Counted from the stretch's first letter, positions 1 to 8,574 are shown. The stretch is 10,143 bases of DNA from SMWD01 sp051008895 (GCA_051008895.1 JBPCXI010000082.1:1-10143); one strand, 5' to 3'. A program made the numbers and translations. Notes: generated from the letters alone by a model not told the origin.

Positions 1-203
1 TCCTCGAAGGCACGCACGATGTTGACGCGGGGAGCACTCTTCGCGAGCCGCTTGAACAACGCCGCCAGTCCCTCGCGGCCCTCGTGAGTCTGGGGATTGT
101 GCTGAATGTATTTGTCGGGATTGATGACCGCCACGGCAGCGGGATCGCCGGTTTCGATGCCTTTGAGCAGAGCGCGAATTTTGTCCTTTCTTGCCGCCGT
201 CAT
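1..203 (-). CDS. SnoaL-like / NTF2-like protein, partial (3' end outside window)
   Basis: An open frame runs leftward from the ATG at 203-201 to the window edge, giving 67 codons without a stop. The protein begins MTAARKDKIRALLKGIETGD and continues with a segment containing KYIQHNPQ, THEGREGL and LFKRLA. An N-terminal helix, a 'Y-x-QHNP' strand and an 'x-EGxEG' turn are typical of the SnoaL-like/NTF2-fold family, small cone-shaped proteins that are often annotated as SnoaL-like polyketide-cyclase or aldol-condensation proteins. Full members are about 120-150 residues, so roughly half is visible. Its start overlaps the stop of the upstream pectinacetylesterase-like gene as ATGA, which suggests translational coupling. 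No signal peptide is seen, so it is probably cytoplasmic, unlike its partner. The substrate is unknown; the family call rests on motif recognition only. Confidence 0.72.
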   Translation of the reverse strand, partial: MTAARKDKIRALLKGIETGDPAAVAVINPDKYIQHNPQTHEGREGLAALFKRLAKSAPRVNIVRAFE

Positions 204-1333
204 GGGCTCGCTCGTTTCGGCTTCAACCTTGCCGCGGGAATATGCAGCGGCGTCTTGTCGTTGATCCTGCCCAGCCATTCGCCGGCGCTCATGCCGCCGA
301 ATTTCCGCTTCAGGAACAGCGCGTCGGACTGCGTCATCGTATGCTGGAGCCCGCCGGGCAGGAACGTCGCCCATTCCTGTCCGATGTATTTATCGCGCAG
401 CGTATACAGGCTGAATCGATAGTTGAAAATGTTGACGCCGGCACCCCCGCAGGCGCGTGACTGGGCGTCATACAGAACAACACCGGCGAGATCGGCGTCC
501 GCGGACGCGAACGCGAAGCGGCCCTGGGGATACGTGCGGCTCAGATAGCCGTACATGTTGAGTAAACCGCCTCGCGCGGCGTCCGCGCATTCGGGACAAC
601 GCGGCGGTAGCTGCAGCCGGAATGTTTCCCTCAGCGTACGCTCAAAGCACGAGGTCTTGATCGCAGATTCCGGGATGACCGGTGCGGAATCGACCAGCGC
701 GGCCACGGACCTCCCGCCGAACGCTTCGACGACCTGGGGATAGTTGAATAGCACACCTGCCCCGCCGGCGCTGGCACCGACCAGCGCCACATCCCCGGCA
801 TCGCTGAAGTAGGGTGCGAGTAACTTCAGGTTGTTGTGCAGGTTTCGATAACCGACGAACTGCTGTTTGCCAGCGACGCCGGGAACCACGGCGTCCTCTT
901 TTGCGCCACCGTGCAAATCGCCGGTGCAATACGGGATATAGACGTGATTCCATCTCGCGACCGGGTTCTTCGGATTGCCGGTATTGAAGACCCCCTGGTT
1001 GCCGAGTGTCGCGACCCAGCGGTCGAAGTCCGCCGGGGAAAAATTTTCGCCCGCGATTGGCGCGTTGGCGTTCTGCGCGCAGGCCGCCGCGTCGTAACAG
1101 GCACCGCCGCCCTGCAGGTAGATCATGACGCCTTTCGCATCTGACAATAGCCGGACGCCGATGCCGGTCGTCGACCCGTCGCGGCACACGGTGTCGGGCC
1201 GCGGAATCCACGTCCACTCGCCGTCGGGCAATTGACCGTTGGTGAAGGCCTCCGCGTCGGCGATATTGGCCGCCGGGAGTTGCGAAGAAAACAATAACAG
1301 TGAAGCCAGTGCCGCATAAACTCGAATGGTCAT
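200..1333 (-). CDS. Secreted pectinacetylesterase / Notum-like alpha/beta-hydrolase
   Basis: This encodes a 377-residue protein with an N-terminal signal peptide (charged start, hydrophobic core about residues 6-19, likely cleavage after the AA at 21-22), so it is probably periplasmic or secreted. Family landmarks are LQGGGACYD (73-81), IPYCTGDLHGG (133-143) and GASAGG (186-191) with Ser188 as nucleophile. Asp279 or Asp281 and His331 (in GLQHTM) are the likely triad partners. The spacing resembles the pectinacetylesterase/Notum family, whose members remove acetyl or acyl groups from polysaccharides or, in animal Notum, palmitoleate from Wnt. Eight cysteines in the mature part fit an exported, disulfide-bonded enzyme. 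The ATG is preceded by an AAAGG ribosome-binding site 5 bases upstream. The gene overlaps the downstream SnoaL-like gene by four bases. The true substrate is unknown; bacterial homologues are often not pectin enzymes. Confidence 0.85.
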   Translation of the reverse strand: MTIRVYAALASLLLFSSQLPAANIADAEAFTNGQLPDGEWTWIPRPDTVCRDGSTTGIGVRLLSDAKGVMIYLQGGGACYDAAACAQNANAPIAGENFSPADFDRWVATLGNQGVFNTGNPKNPVARWNHVYIPYCTGDLHGGAKEDAVVPGVAGKQQFVGYRNLHNNLKLLAPYFSDAGDVALVGASAGGAGVLFNYPQVVEAFGGRSVAALVDSAPVIPESAIKTSCFERTLRETFRLQLPPRCPECADAARGGLLNMYGYLSRTYPQGRFAFASADADLAGVVLYDAQSRACGGAGVNIFNYRFSLYTLRDKYIGQEWATFLPGGLQHTMTQSDALFLKRKFGGMSAGEWLGRINDKTPLHIPAARLKPKRASP

Positions 1334-1489
1334 TTTCGCCTTTACCCCATTTGGCCAAAAAACCGCATCGTCATGCGAGACGCTACACTCGATACCTGAA
1401 TACTAAATGAACGCCTCGATCGAGGTGTCACTCGCGCGAGGACCGATATCGGCCCTTGCTGTCAACTGATGGCTGTCAACTGGTTGCCG
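1334..1489. promoter_or_regulatory. Intergenic gap rich in short palindromes, upstream of the pectinacetylesterase-like gene
   Basis: This 156-base gap lies between two minus-strand genes and should carry the promoter of the esterase operon. It contains four perfect self-complementary stretches: TTTGGCCAAA (1350-1359), CCTCGATCGAGG (1414-1425), CTCGCGCGAG (1431-1440) and CCGATATCGG (1443-1452). The last three are almost back to back. A looser inverted repeat lies at 1364-1377 (CGCAT, 4-base loop, ATGCG). Short symmetric sites without a loop fit dimeric repressor or activator binding better than a terminator. I could not pair a good -10 with a -35: GTGACA (1431-1426) and a TAGTAT-like hexamer (1405-1400) on the minus strand are 20 bases apart, which is too wide for a confident call. 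The regulatory role is inferred. Confidence 0.4.
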
Positions 1490-1511
1490 TCAATCGGTAG
1501 TCGTCAGCGCG
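1456..1511. repeat. Degenerate tandem repeat, 14-bp period, about four units
   Basis: The units read TTGCTGTCAACTGA (1456-1469), TGGCTGTCAACTGG (1470-1483), TTGCCGTCAATCGG (1484-1497) and a weaker TAGTCGTCAGCGCG (1498-1511), all sharing a GTCA core at the same phase. The first two differ at only two positions. On the minus strand the core of the first two reads TTGACA, the canonical -35 hexamer, twice and 14 bases apart, pointing towards the esterase gene; no good -10 lies at the right distance from either. The third unit contains the TGA stop codon (1492-1490) of the HD-domain gene, so the repeat spans the end of that reading frame. It could be a slippage-derived duplication or tandem regulator sites. 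Confidence 0.55.
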
Positions 1512-2563
1512 CTCGCCGGCGCATTCATATCCGCGAGCTTGCGGCTGACCAGCGCGCTGACCGACTTCAGCGGCTTTTCGAGCACCGTGAAGCACGGTGG
1601 ATTGCGGCGCAGCTTCTCCCAATCGTCGTTATCGATCACCTGTTGCAGGTGCGCAATGCTGCGATCGATGAACTCGAAGTACGGGTTGCGGCCGTCGTAC
1701 AGGACCTCGATGTAACGATAGGAGCGGTTGAACTTCATATCGAGCCGTTCGAGGGCCATGCGCTGGTAAAAACTTGGTGTCTTGCGCAACAGGTCGATGC
1801 CCGACGCATACATGACCGTGCCCGGCTGCTCGTTCTCGTCGCCAGTCGCATCACCAGCCGCGACGCCGGCGAGTACGAATTCCGAATACAGCCGGTCGCG
1901 GCATTTCTCGAGATAACAGCGGTCGGCCATCTGTGCCATCAGGTCGCCGGTGCCGAGAAAATGACCGACGAGGCTGTCTTTCGGATCGTCGAGTTCGATG
2001 TCGTCGATGTTCAGTTCGTAACCCGTGAAATGCACGACGCGCGCGGCGACGTCGGTCCATTTCGCCAGGCCGATGCGCGGCAGGTACGCGCGCAGGAACT
2101 CCGCGCTGCGTGACACGTGCCAGGTCGTGAATTCGGCGCCGTTCGCGCGCGGCGGTTCGTCGTCGCGGCGAATGTAGCCGGCGTCGTGGAACAGCGCGAC
2201 GACGATACCGATCGTGATCCGTTCCTCGCCGAGCCGGTCGGGCTCCGCGCAGCTCAGCTCGTAGCCGACGAGCAGCCGCGCCATCGCGAGCGTAACGTCG
2301 AGCGAGTGCTGGCGGTCGTGGTAGACCGTGTCGCAGCCCTCGTAGCCGGCAAACCGGCCGTCGAACAGCAGGCCGAAGTCGTGGAATGCGAGCCACAGGC
2401 GGTCGAACGCGGCCGTCGGGAACGCAGTGGCGTAAAGTTCGCGCACCGCGTCCCGCACCGCGGCGACGGAACTGACGCGAACCGTGTTGGTGATGTCGTA
2501 CTCGTTGCGCCGGTCGGCTGGCTGCGAGCGGCTGCCGGGTAAAAATTCTGTCGCGTTATACAT
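1490..2563 (-). CDS. HD-domain metal-dependent phosphohydrolase, cyclic-nucleotide PDE-like
   Basis: The chosen start (ATG 2563-2561, protein MYNATEFLPG...) gives 357 residues; the frame is open further upstream, but that part lies antisense-shadowed over xth and has no family similarity. The HD landmarks are YHDRQHSLDV (81-90), ALFHDAGY (123-130), WHVSRSAEFL (148-157), VVHFTGYE (176-183) and GTGDLMAQMAD (204-214). Probable metal ligands are His86, His126, Asp127 and Asp207, with His82 in the position of a catalytic acid. The order and the Y-H-x3-H-x2-D-V pattern resemble class I cyclic-nucleotide phosphodiesterases, whose signature is YHNxxHxxDV followed by HD. No transmembrane segment or sensor domain is visible, so it is probably cytoplasmic. 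A weak GAG lies about 5 bases before the ATG. Hydrolysis of a phosphoester is likely; whether the substrate is cAMP, cGMP, another nucleotide or a lipid head group is unknown. Confidence 0.75.
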   Translation of the reverse strand: MYNATEFLPGSRSQPADRRNEYDITNTVRVSSVAAVRDAVRELYATAFPTAAFDRLWLAFHDFGLLFDGRFAGYEGCDTVYHDRQHSLDVTLAMARLLVGYELSCAEPDRLGEERITIGIVVALFHDAGYIRRDDEPPRANGAEFTTWHVSRSAEFLRAYLPRIGLAKWTDVAARVVHFTGYELNIDDIELDDPKDSLVGHFLGTGDLMAQMADRCYLEKCRDRLYSEFVLAGVAAGDATGDENEQPGTVMYASGIDLLRKTPSFYQRMALERLDMKFNRSYRYIEVLYDGRNPYFEFIDRSIAHLQQVIDNDDWEKLRRNPPCFTVLEKPLKSVSALVSRKLADMNAPASALTTTD

Positions 2564-2572
2564 AATCTCGAT

Positions 2573-2587
2573 CGGCAATCCTTGCCG
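2573..2587. other. Small hairpin just upstream of the HD-domain gene start
   Basis: CGGCAA and TTGCCG form a perfect 6-bp stem around a 3-base loop, ending 10 bases before the start codon of the HD-domain gene on the minus strand. The stem-loop contains an AAGGA sequence that would look like a ribosome-binding site but sits about 15 bases from the ATG, too far for normal use. It might mask or position the initiation region. It is short enough to be chance. Confidence 0.3.
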
Positions 2588-2657
2588 CCGGTCTATTGTG
2601 CCACGTTGGTTAAAGTCGCGCGGACGGTTGTAAGCGCGGGGTTTCCGCGGCCGGGCG

Positions 2658-3442
2658 TCAGCCGAACTCGGCGAACTCGGCGAACACGGGCGCGTGATCC
2701 GACGGGCGTTCGAGCTTGCGCGGCTCGGTGTCAATCGAACTCGCGGTGCACGCTGCGGCCAGCGCCGTCGATGCGAGCACCAGGTCGATGCGCAGGCCGC
2801 GCTTGCGGCGGAACGCCGCCGCGCGGTAGTCCCACCAACTGAAGCTGGCCTCGGGCTGCTCGAACAGCCGGAACGAGTCAACGAAACCGAGCGCTTCGAT
2901 CGCCTGCAGTCTTTCCCGCTCCGGAACGCTGCAGAGGATCTTGTCTTGCCACTCCTCGGCGTCATGCACGTCGCGGTCGTCGGGCGCGATATTGAAGTCG
3001 CCCATTACGACGATACGCGGATGCCGCGTCAGCTCGTCGGCGAGATACTCGGTGAGCGCATCGAGCCACGCGAGCTTGTACTCGTATTTTTCCGAGCCGA
3101 CCGACTGGCCGTTCGGCACGTAGAGGTTAATGACGCGGATGTCGCCGTCGGTACCGGCTCCGTAGGTACCCGCAATAGCGCGCCGCTGTTCGTCCGCGAA
3201 CCCGGGGATACCTTCGTTGATGTCCGCCGGCTCCGTCCGCGACAACAGTGCGACGCCGTTATAGGTTTTCTGTCCGAACGCGACCGCGTGATAGCCCGCG
3301 CTGGCGAAGTCGGCGACCGGGAAGTCGTCGGTCGGCATTTTCAGTTCCTGCAGGCCGAGCACGTCCGGCGTTTGTGCCGCGAGCCAGTCGGTCACATGCT
3401 GCTGGCGTACGCGAATCGAGTTCACATTCCAGCTCGCGATCT

Positions 3443-3446
<4 letters not shown>
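2658..3446 (-). CDS. xth: Exodeoxyribonuclease III (AP endonuclease)
   Basis: This encodes 262 residues of the Xth/ExoIII branch of the exonuclease-endonuclease-phosphatase fold; E. coli XthA has 268. Such enzymes cut 5' to abasic sites, remove blocked 3' ends left by oxidative damage and degrade one strand of duplex DNA with Mg2+. Visible catalytic landmarks are SWNVNSIR with Asn7, LQELK with Glu34 (metal), NLYVPNG with Tyr109, MGDFNIAP with Asp150 and Asn152, GLRIDLVLAS with Asp221, and the terminal SDHAPV with Asp250-His251. All expected residues are present. The ATG overlaps the TGA of the upstream prlC gene as ATGA, so it is probably expressed by coupled translation from the prlC transcript. 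The N-terminus (MKIASWNVNSIRVR) is closer to the general xth/exoA group than to E. coli XthA itself. Confidence 0.95.
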
Positions 3447-5497
<2,051 letters not shown>

Positions 5498-5608
5498 GCG
5501 CGACGGTAGATCCGGTAGCCGGTGCGAAAGCAGCGGGCATCCTATCACAGGCGGCCTGCGTGAATTAACATGCGCGTTGGGGCCAATCATGCACGCGGGA
5601 AGCAGCGA
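5498..5608. promoter_or_regulatory. Divergent prlC / gor intergenic region with a weak promoter candidate
   Basis: These 111 bases must hold the starts of both divergent transcripts. On the minus strand, towards prlC, TTAATT (5568-5563) and TAGGAT (5544-5539) are 18 bases apart, a poor match to sigma-70 hexamers. An 11-bp odd palindrome, CAGGCGGCCTG (5548-5558), lies inside that spacer where a repressor would block the polymerase. On the plus strand TTAACA (5566-5571) resembles a -35, but no -10 at a usual distance is seen. No OxyR-type ATAG motifs at the expected 10-base spacing could be recognised. The promoter assignment is tentative. Confidence 0.28.
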
Positions 5609-6967
5609 ATGAATGCACAGCACGAAGATCATTGGGATCTGGCGGTCATCGGTGGCGGCAGCGGCGGACTGGCTGCGGCCCAGCGGGCGGCAGAATACGG
5701 CGCGCGCGTCGTCGTGATCGAGTCGGGCCGCCTCGGCGGTACCTGCGTCAATGTCGGTTGCGTGCCCAAGAAGATCATGTGGAACGCTGCGAGCGCCGCG
5801 CACGCCGTGCACGACGCGGCGGGTTACGGCTTCGACCCGATGTCGCCGGAGCACGACTGGGCAGCGCTGAAGGAGCGCCGGGATGCCTACGTGCTGCGCC
5901 TCAACGGCGTTTACGCGAACAACCTTGCCCACAAGAACATCGAGGTCATCGCCGCGCACGGCACACTCGCGGGCCCGAATTCGATCCGCGCGGGCGATCG
6001 GGTCATCGAGGCCGACCGAATTGTCGTCGCGGTCGGCGGTGCGCCGATCGTGCCGCGGCTGCCCGGCGCCGAGCTCGGCATCACGTCCGACGGCTTCTTC
6101 GAGCTCGAGTCGCTCCCGGCGCGGGTCGCGATGGTCGGCAGCGGCTACATCTCGGTTGAACTCGGCGGCATGCTGCGCGCCCTGGGTGCCGAGGTGTCGA
6201 TGTTTGCGCGCTTCGACAGCCTCGTCAGGTCGTTCGACGACATGTTGCAGGAAGCGATCGTCGGCTCGCTCGCGGCCGACGGCGTCGAGCTCAACTGGCA
6301 TGCACACCCGTGCGGTGTCGAGCAGAATACCGACGGTCTGTCGTTGCAGACCGAGGACGGCAAGTCTTTCGGCCCGTTCGACTCGCTGATCTGGGCGATC
6401 GGTCGCTACCCGCTGACCGAAGAGCTCGGCCTCGATAGCGCCGGCGTCGAGGTCGACGGGTACGGCTATATTCCGACCGACAAGTTTCAGGCGACCAACG
6501 TGCCGCATATTTTCGCGGTCGGCGACGTGACGGGTCGCGATGCGCTTACGCCGGTCGCGATCGCTGCGGGGCGACGCATGGCCGACCGGATATACGGCGG
6601 CATGGAGGGCCGGCATCTGGACTACGACAACATCGCGACCGTGATCTTCTCGCATCCGCCGTCGGCGACCTGCGGCCTGACCGAGCAGCAGGCGCGGCAC
6701 GAGTACGGCGATGCGATCGGGGTCTATACGTCGACGTTCGTGCCGATGATCAACAGCTTTACCCAGCATCGCACGGAAGCGCGCATGAAGCTGATAACCG
6801 CCGGGCCCGACGAACACGTCGTCGGTGCGCACCTGTTCGGACCCGGGTCGGACGAGATGATGCAGGGATTCGCGGTCGCGATCCGCATGGGGGCAACGAA
6901 ACATGATTTCGACGACACGGTCGCTATTCATCCGACCAGCGCGGAAGAACTCGTGACGATGCGCTAG
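5609..6967 (+). CDS. gor: Glutathione-disulfide reductase (NADPH)
   Basis: This is a flavoprotein disulfide reductase that regenerates glutathione with NADPH in the cytoplasm. From the ATG at 5609 it has 452 residues (E. coli Gor has 450); an in-frame ATG at 5570 would add 13 residues without family counterpart, whereas 5609 has GGGAAG about 8 bases upstream. Landmarks in order: FAD-binding GGGSGG (15-20), redox centre GGTCVNVGCVPKK with Cys46 and Cys51, NADPH-binding GSGYISVELGG (about 177-187), Arg201 and Arg207 in ARFDSLVRSF, which match the NADPH-selective arginines of E. coli Gor, the second FAD motif FAVGDVTG, and the C-terminal AIHPTSAEELVTMR with the catalytic His441/Glu447 pair contributed to the partner subunit. 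These point to glutathione reductase rather than dihydrolipoamide or mercuric reductase. Its 3' end faces the palindromic element. Confidence 0.95.
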   Translation: MNAQHEDHWDLAVIGGGSGGLAAAQRAAEYGARVVVIESGRLGGTCVNVGCVPKKIMWNAASAAHAVHDAAGYGFDPMSPEHDWAALKERRDAYVLRLNGVYANNLAHKNIEVIAAHGTLAGPNSIRAGDRVIEADRIVVAVGGAPIVPRLPGAELGITSDGFFELESLPARVAMVGSGYISVELGGMLRALGAEVSMFARFDSLVRSFDDMLQEAIVGSLAADGVELNWHAHPCGVEQNTDGLSLQTEDGKSFGPFDSLIWAIGRYPLTEELGLDSAGVEVDGYGYIPTDKFQATNVPHIFAVGDVTGRDALTPVAIAAGRRMADRIYGGMEGRHLDYDNIATVIFSHPPSATCGLTEQQARHEYGDAIGVYTSTFVPMINSFTQHRTEARMKLITAGPDEHVVGAHLFGPGSDEMMQGFAVAIRMGATKHDFDDTVAIHPTSAEELVTMR

Positions 6968-6974
6968 CGCGCGA

Positions 6975-7029
6975 GGGGACATTCTGCTTTTTCGCCCCGT
7001 GTGTAGGGGCGAAAAAGCAGAATGTCCCC
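6975..7029. repeat. Perfect 24-bp inverted repeat with 7-base loop (REP/RAYT-type element; possible bidirectional terminator)
   Basis: The left arm (6975-6998) begins GGGGACATTCTGC and ends TTTTTCGCCCC; the right arm (7006-7029) is its exact reverse complement; the loop is GTGTGTA. The hairpin lies 8 bases after the gor stop, between convergent genes. Its location and the GGGGACA...TGTCCCC ends resemble REP-like palindromes mobilised by REP-associated tyrosine transposases (RAYT/TnpA_REP), which are common in gammaproteobacterial intergenic spaces. No transposase is in the window. Such a long stem would also block or stabilise transcript 3' ends on both strands. A classic U-tract after the stem is absent, so standard intrinsic termination is not shown. 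Confidence 0.8.
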
Positions 7030-7053
7030 ATTACACAGAATGTCCCCATTACA
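7018..7053. repeat. 18-bp perfect tandem duplication adjoining the palindrome
   Basis: CAGAATGTCCCCATTACA occurs twice without interruption (7018-7035 and 7036-7053). The first copy starts inside the right arm of the palindrome and extends 6 bases past it; the second abuts the permease gene and includes its TAA stop (7051-7049). The duplication therefore joins the mobile-like palindrome to the coding end. It may reflect element duplication, slippage or the remains of a second element copy. Confidence 0.8.
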
Positions 7054-7762
7054 GGCTGCGGACGATCAGGATTATCGCGGCTGCCGCGGACACGGCGAGC
7101 ACGGCGATACGCGAGCCGACTCGATCGACATGTGCGGTGAACCGGTTTGCGACGACGTAGCCGATCACGAACCCGGGCATCAGCGCAAGGCCGGTCACGA
7201 TCTCGTCCACGCCGAAGCGGCCGAACCAGTGCAGCACGGCGAGTATCAGCATTGAGGCGCAGGTGTACAGCGCCGCCAGCGTTGCCCGTACGCGGGGCCC
7301 GGATGCGTGCTGATACGCCAGCGCCAGCGGCGCTGCGCCGATGCCGGAACTCGTGCCCATCGTGCCGGCAACGACGCCGGCCGCGATCGCCGTCGATTTC
7401 GTCAGCGGCACTCGCGGCCCGATCCAGGTGATGGCCACGGCCAGCAGGATCACCGAGCCGAAGACAATCCCCACGCGCTCTGGCGGGACGTTCGTCAGGA
7501 TCAGCGCGCCGAGCAGCGACCCAGGCAAGAGTCCGAGCATGGACGCGGGCAGATGTCCCCAGTCGATGTTGCGCCGGCCGCGCACGGCCATCAGCGTGGA
7601 CAGGGCGATGCTCGCGAACACGAGCGGTGCCGGCACGAATCGCAGATCGATCCATGCTAACAGCGGCACGATGATGAATCCGCCGCCGACGCCGCTCACG
7701 ACCTGCACGACGGACCCGAGCACAACGGCCAGCGTCGCGAGCGCGATGTCGACGAGCGTCAT
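7049..7762 (-). CDS. TauE/SafE-family membrane permease (putative anion or sulfite exporter)
   Basis: With the ATG at 7762-7760 (MTLVDIALAT) the protein has 237 residues, slightly short for the usual 240-260. It is almost wholly hydrophobic, with about eight membrane segments arranged as two similar halves: SGVGGGFIIVPLL (23-35) in the first, and AGTMGTSSGIGAAPLALAY (132-150) in the second. This internal duplication and the G-rich half-repeat motifs are diagnostic for the TauE/SafE superfamily, inner-membrane exporters proposed to move sulfite, sulfoacetate or related anions. No sulfur-metabolism gene is adjacent, so the substrate is open. No clear ribosome-binding site precedes the ATG; the 25-base gap to the upstream membrane-protein gene suggests cotranscription and possible coupling. 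The TAA stop falls inside the 18-bp repeat at 7036-7053. Confidence 0.85.
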   Translation of the reverse strand: MTLVDIALATLAVVLGSVVQVVSGVGGGFIIVPLLAWIDLRFVPAPLVFASIALSTLMAVRGRRNIDWGHLPASMLGLLPGSLLGALILTNVPPERVGIVFGSVILLAVAITWIGPRVPLTKSTAIAAGVVAGTMGTSSGIGAAPLALAYQHASGPRVRATLAALYTCASMLILAVLHWFGRFGVDEIVTGLALMPGFVIGYVVANRFTAHVDRVGSRIAVLAVSAAAAIILIVRSL

Positions 7763-7787
7763 GCGAATTGTGGTTGTCGGTGCGGCG

Positions 7788-8564
7788 CTACTCGCCGATC
7801 GCGGTATCCATCGATACCGGACCGCCGTCGTCCGCCCAGAACGGCGGGAAGCGCAGCGCAACAGCCGACGCGCACAGCGCCAGCGAGTTCAGGAGCACGT
7901 AGATACCGATATTCTCAAAGACCAGCAGGAAGCTGAGGCTGGCCAGCAGGAAAGGCTGGTGCGCGAACAGCACCTTGCCGTTGTTCGTGGCGCGAATGTT
8001 GTGTTTGGGTGAAACGTGAATATCCCACCAGCCGAGCTGGTAGTTCATGTTGTATACGCTGAGCACCGCGACGAGAATCAACGCGTTGACGAGTCGCGGA
8101 AACTGAAACACCTCGACGATGGCGTAGATCGACAGGAACAGCAGGCCCGCGCACATGCCCCAGGTCAGGCCATACAGGATCGTCGGCACGAGGTAGAGCT
8201 TGCGGCCGTGCGTCAGCGTGCCGCGCGGCCACCAATAGACATAGGACCAGGCGACGACCGCGAGACACAGCGCGAGAGATCCGAGCCACAGCGGGTCGCC
8301 GAGCTGCTCCGGCGTCGCCAGCGGCGTCGTGACCATGACCTTCCACACGCCGGTGACCCAGCTGAACACGATAACGAAACAGAAGTAGATTCCGGCGCGC
8401 AGCCACGCCATCGGCGGGCTATGGACCGTCGGCTCGTGCTTCGGCCGCTGGATAAACAGCAGCACGCCGAGGACCCCGCAAAGCGCGAACACGAAGAAAA
8501 TAAAGTAGTCGTCCCAGGTGCCGGTGAACCGATACCCGGCCGTGAAGAAATTCGTCGGCGTCAC
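7788..8564 (-). CDS. Polytopic membrane protein of unknown family
   Basis: I do not recognise this 258-residue protein. It starts with GTG (8564-8562), 10 bases after the stop of the DUF1232-like gene, with no obvious ribosome-binding site, so translation may depend on coupling. Hydrophobic segments are visible at about 20-38, 54-76, 91-111, 124-150, 158-172 and 203-239 (one or two spans), giving six or seven helices. The sequence is rich in aromatic residues: WDDYFIFF near the N-terminus, YVYWWPRG (108-115), NYQLGWWDIHVSPKHN (174-189) and FAHQPFLLASL (200-210). The WWDIHVSPKHN loop with two histidines and the nearby AHQPF would be candidate metal, haem or substrate contacts, but nothing proves this. 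The C-terminal tail (241-258) is acidic and polar. Neighbours (TauE/SafE permease, DUF1232 protein) do not define a pathway. Confidence 0.8.
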   Translation of the reverse strand: MTPTNFFTAGYRFTGTWDDYFIFFVFALCGVLGVLLFIQRPKHEPTVHSPPMAWLRAGIYFCFVIVFSWVTGVWKVMVTTPLATPEQLGDPLWLGSLALCLAVVAWSYVYWWPRGTLTHGRKLYLVPTILYGLTWGMCAGLLFLSIYAIVEVFQFPRLVNALILVAVLSVYNMNYQLGWWDIHVSPKHNIRATNNGKVLFAHQPFLLASLSFLLVFENIGIYVLLNSLALCASAVALRFPPFWADDGGPVSMDTAIGE

Positions 8565-8574
8565 GTCGCGTCGA

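Noticed and set aside
1469..2113. 214-codon plus-strand frame antisense to the HD-domain gene
   Set aside because: The minus-strand frame has clear HD motifs; this one has none and is explained by GC-rich codon bias.
2564..2965. Upstream extension of the HD-domain frame into the 3' part of xth
   Set aside because: The added sequence is low-complexity Arg/Ser/Pro typical of an out-of-frame shadow; the start at 2563 gives a sensible length.
5570..5608. Earlier ATG start for gor
   Set aside because: It lacks a ribosome-binding site and adds 13 residues not found in glutathione reductases.
5498..6982. Long open upstream extension of the prlC frame, antisense to gor
   Set aside because: It has no PrlC family counterpart, is arginine- and aspartate-rich as expected for GC-rich antisense sequence, and would make the protein about 500 residues too long.
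7553..7562. GATGTCCCCA resembling the 18-bp unit inside the permease gene
   Set aside because: Only about nine bases match and it lies in conserved coding sequence; chance similarity.
6924..7655. Minus-strand frame running through the palindrome (contains GTFCFFAPTHGAKKQN)
   Set aside because: It reads the hairpin as protein and the permease gene out of frame; the TauE/SafE frame is the real one.
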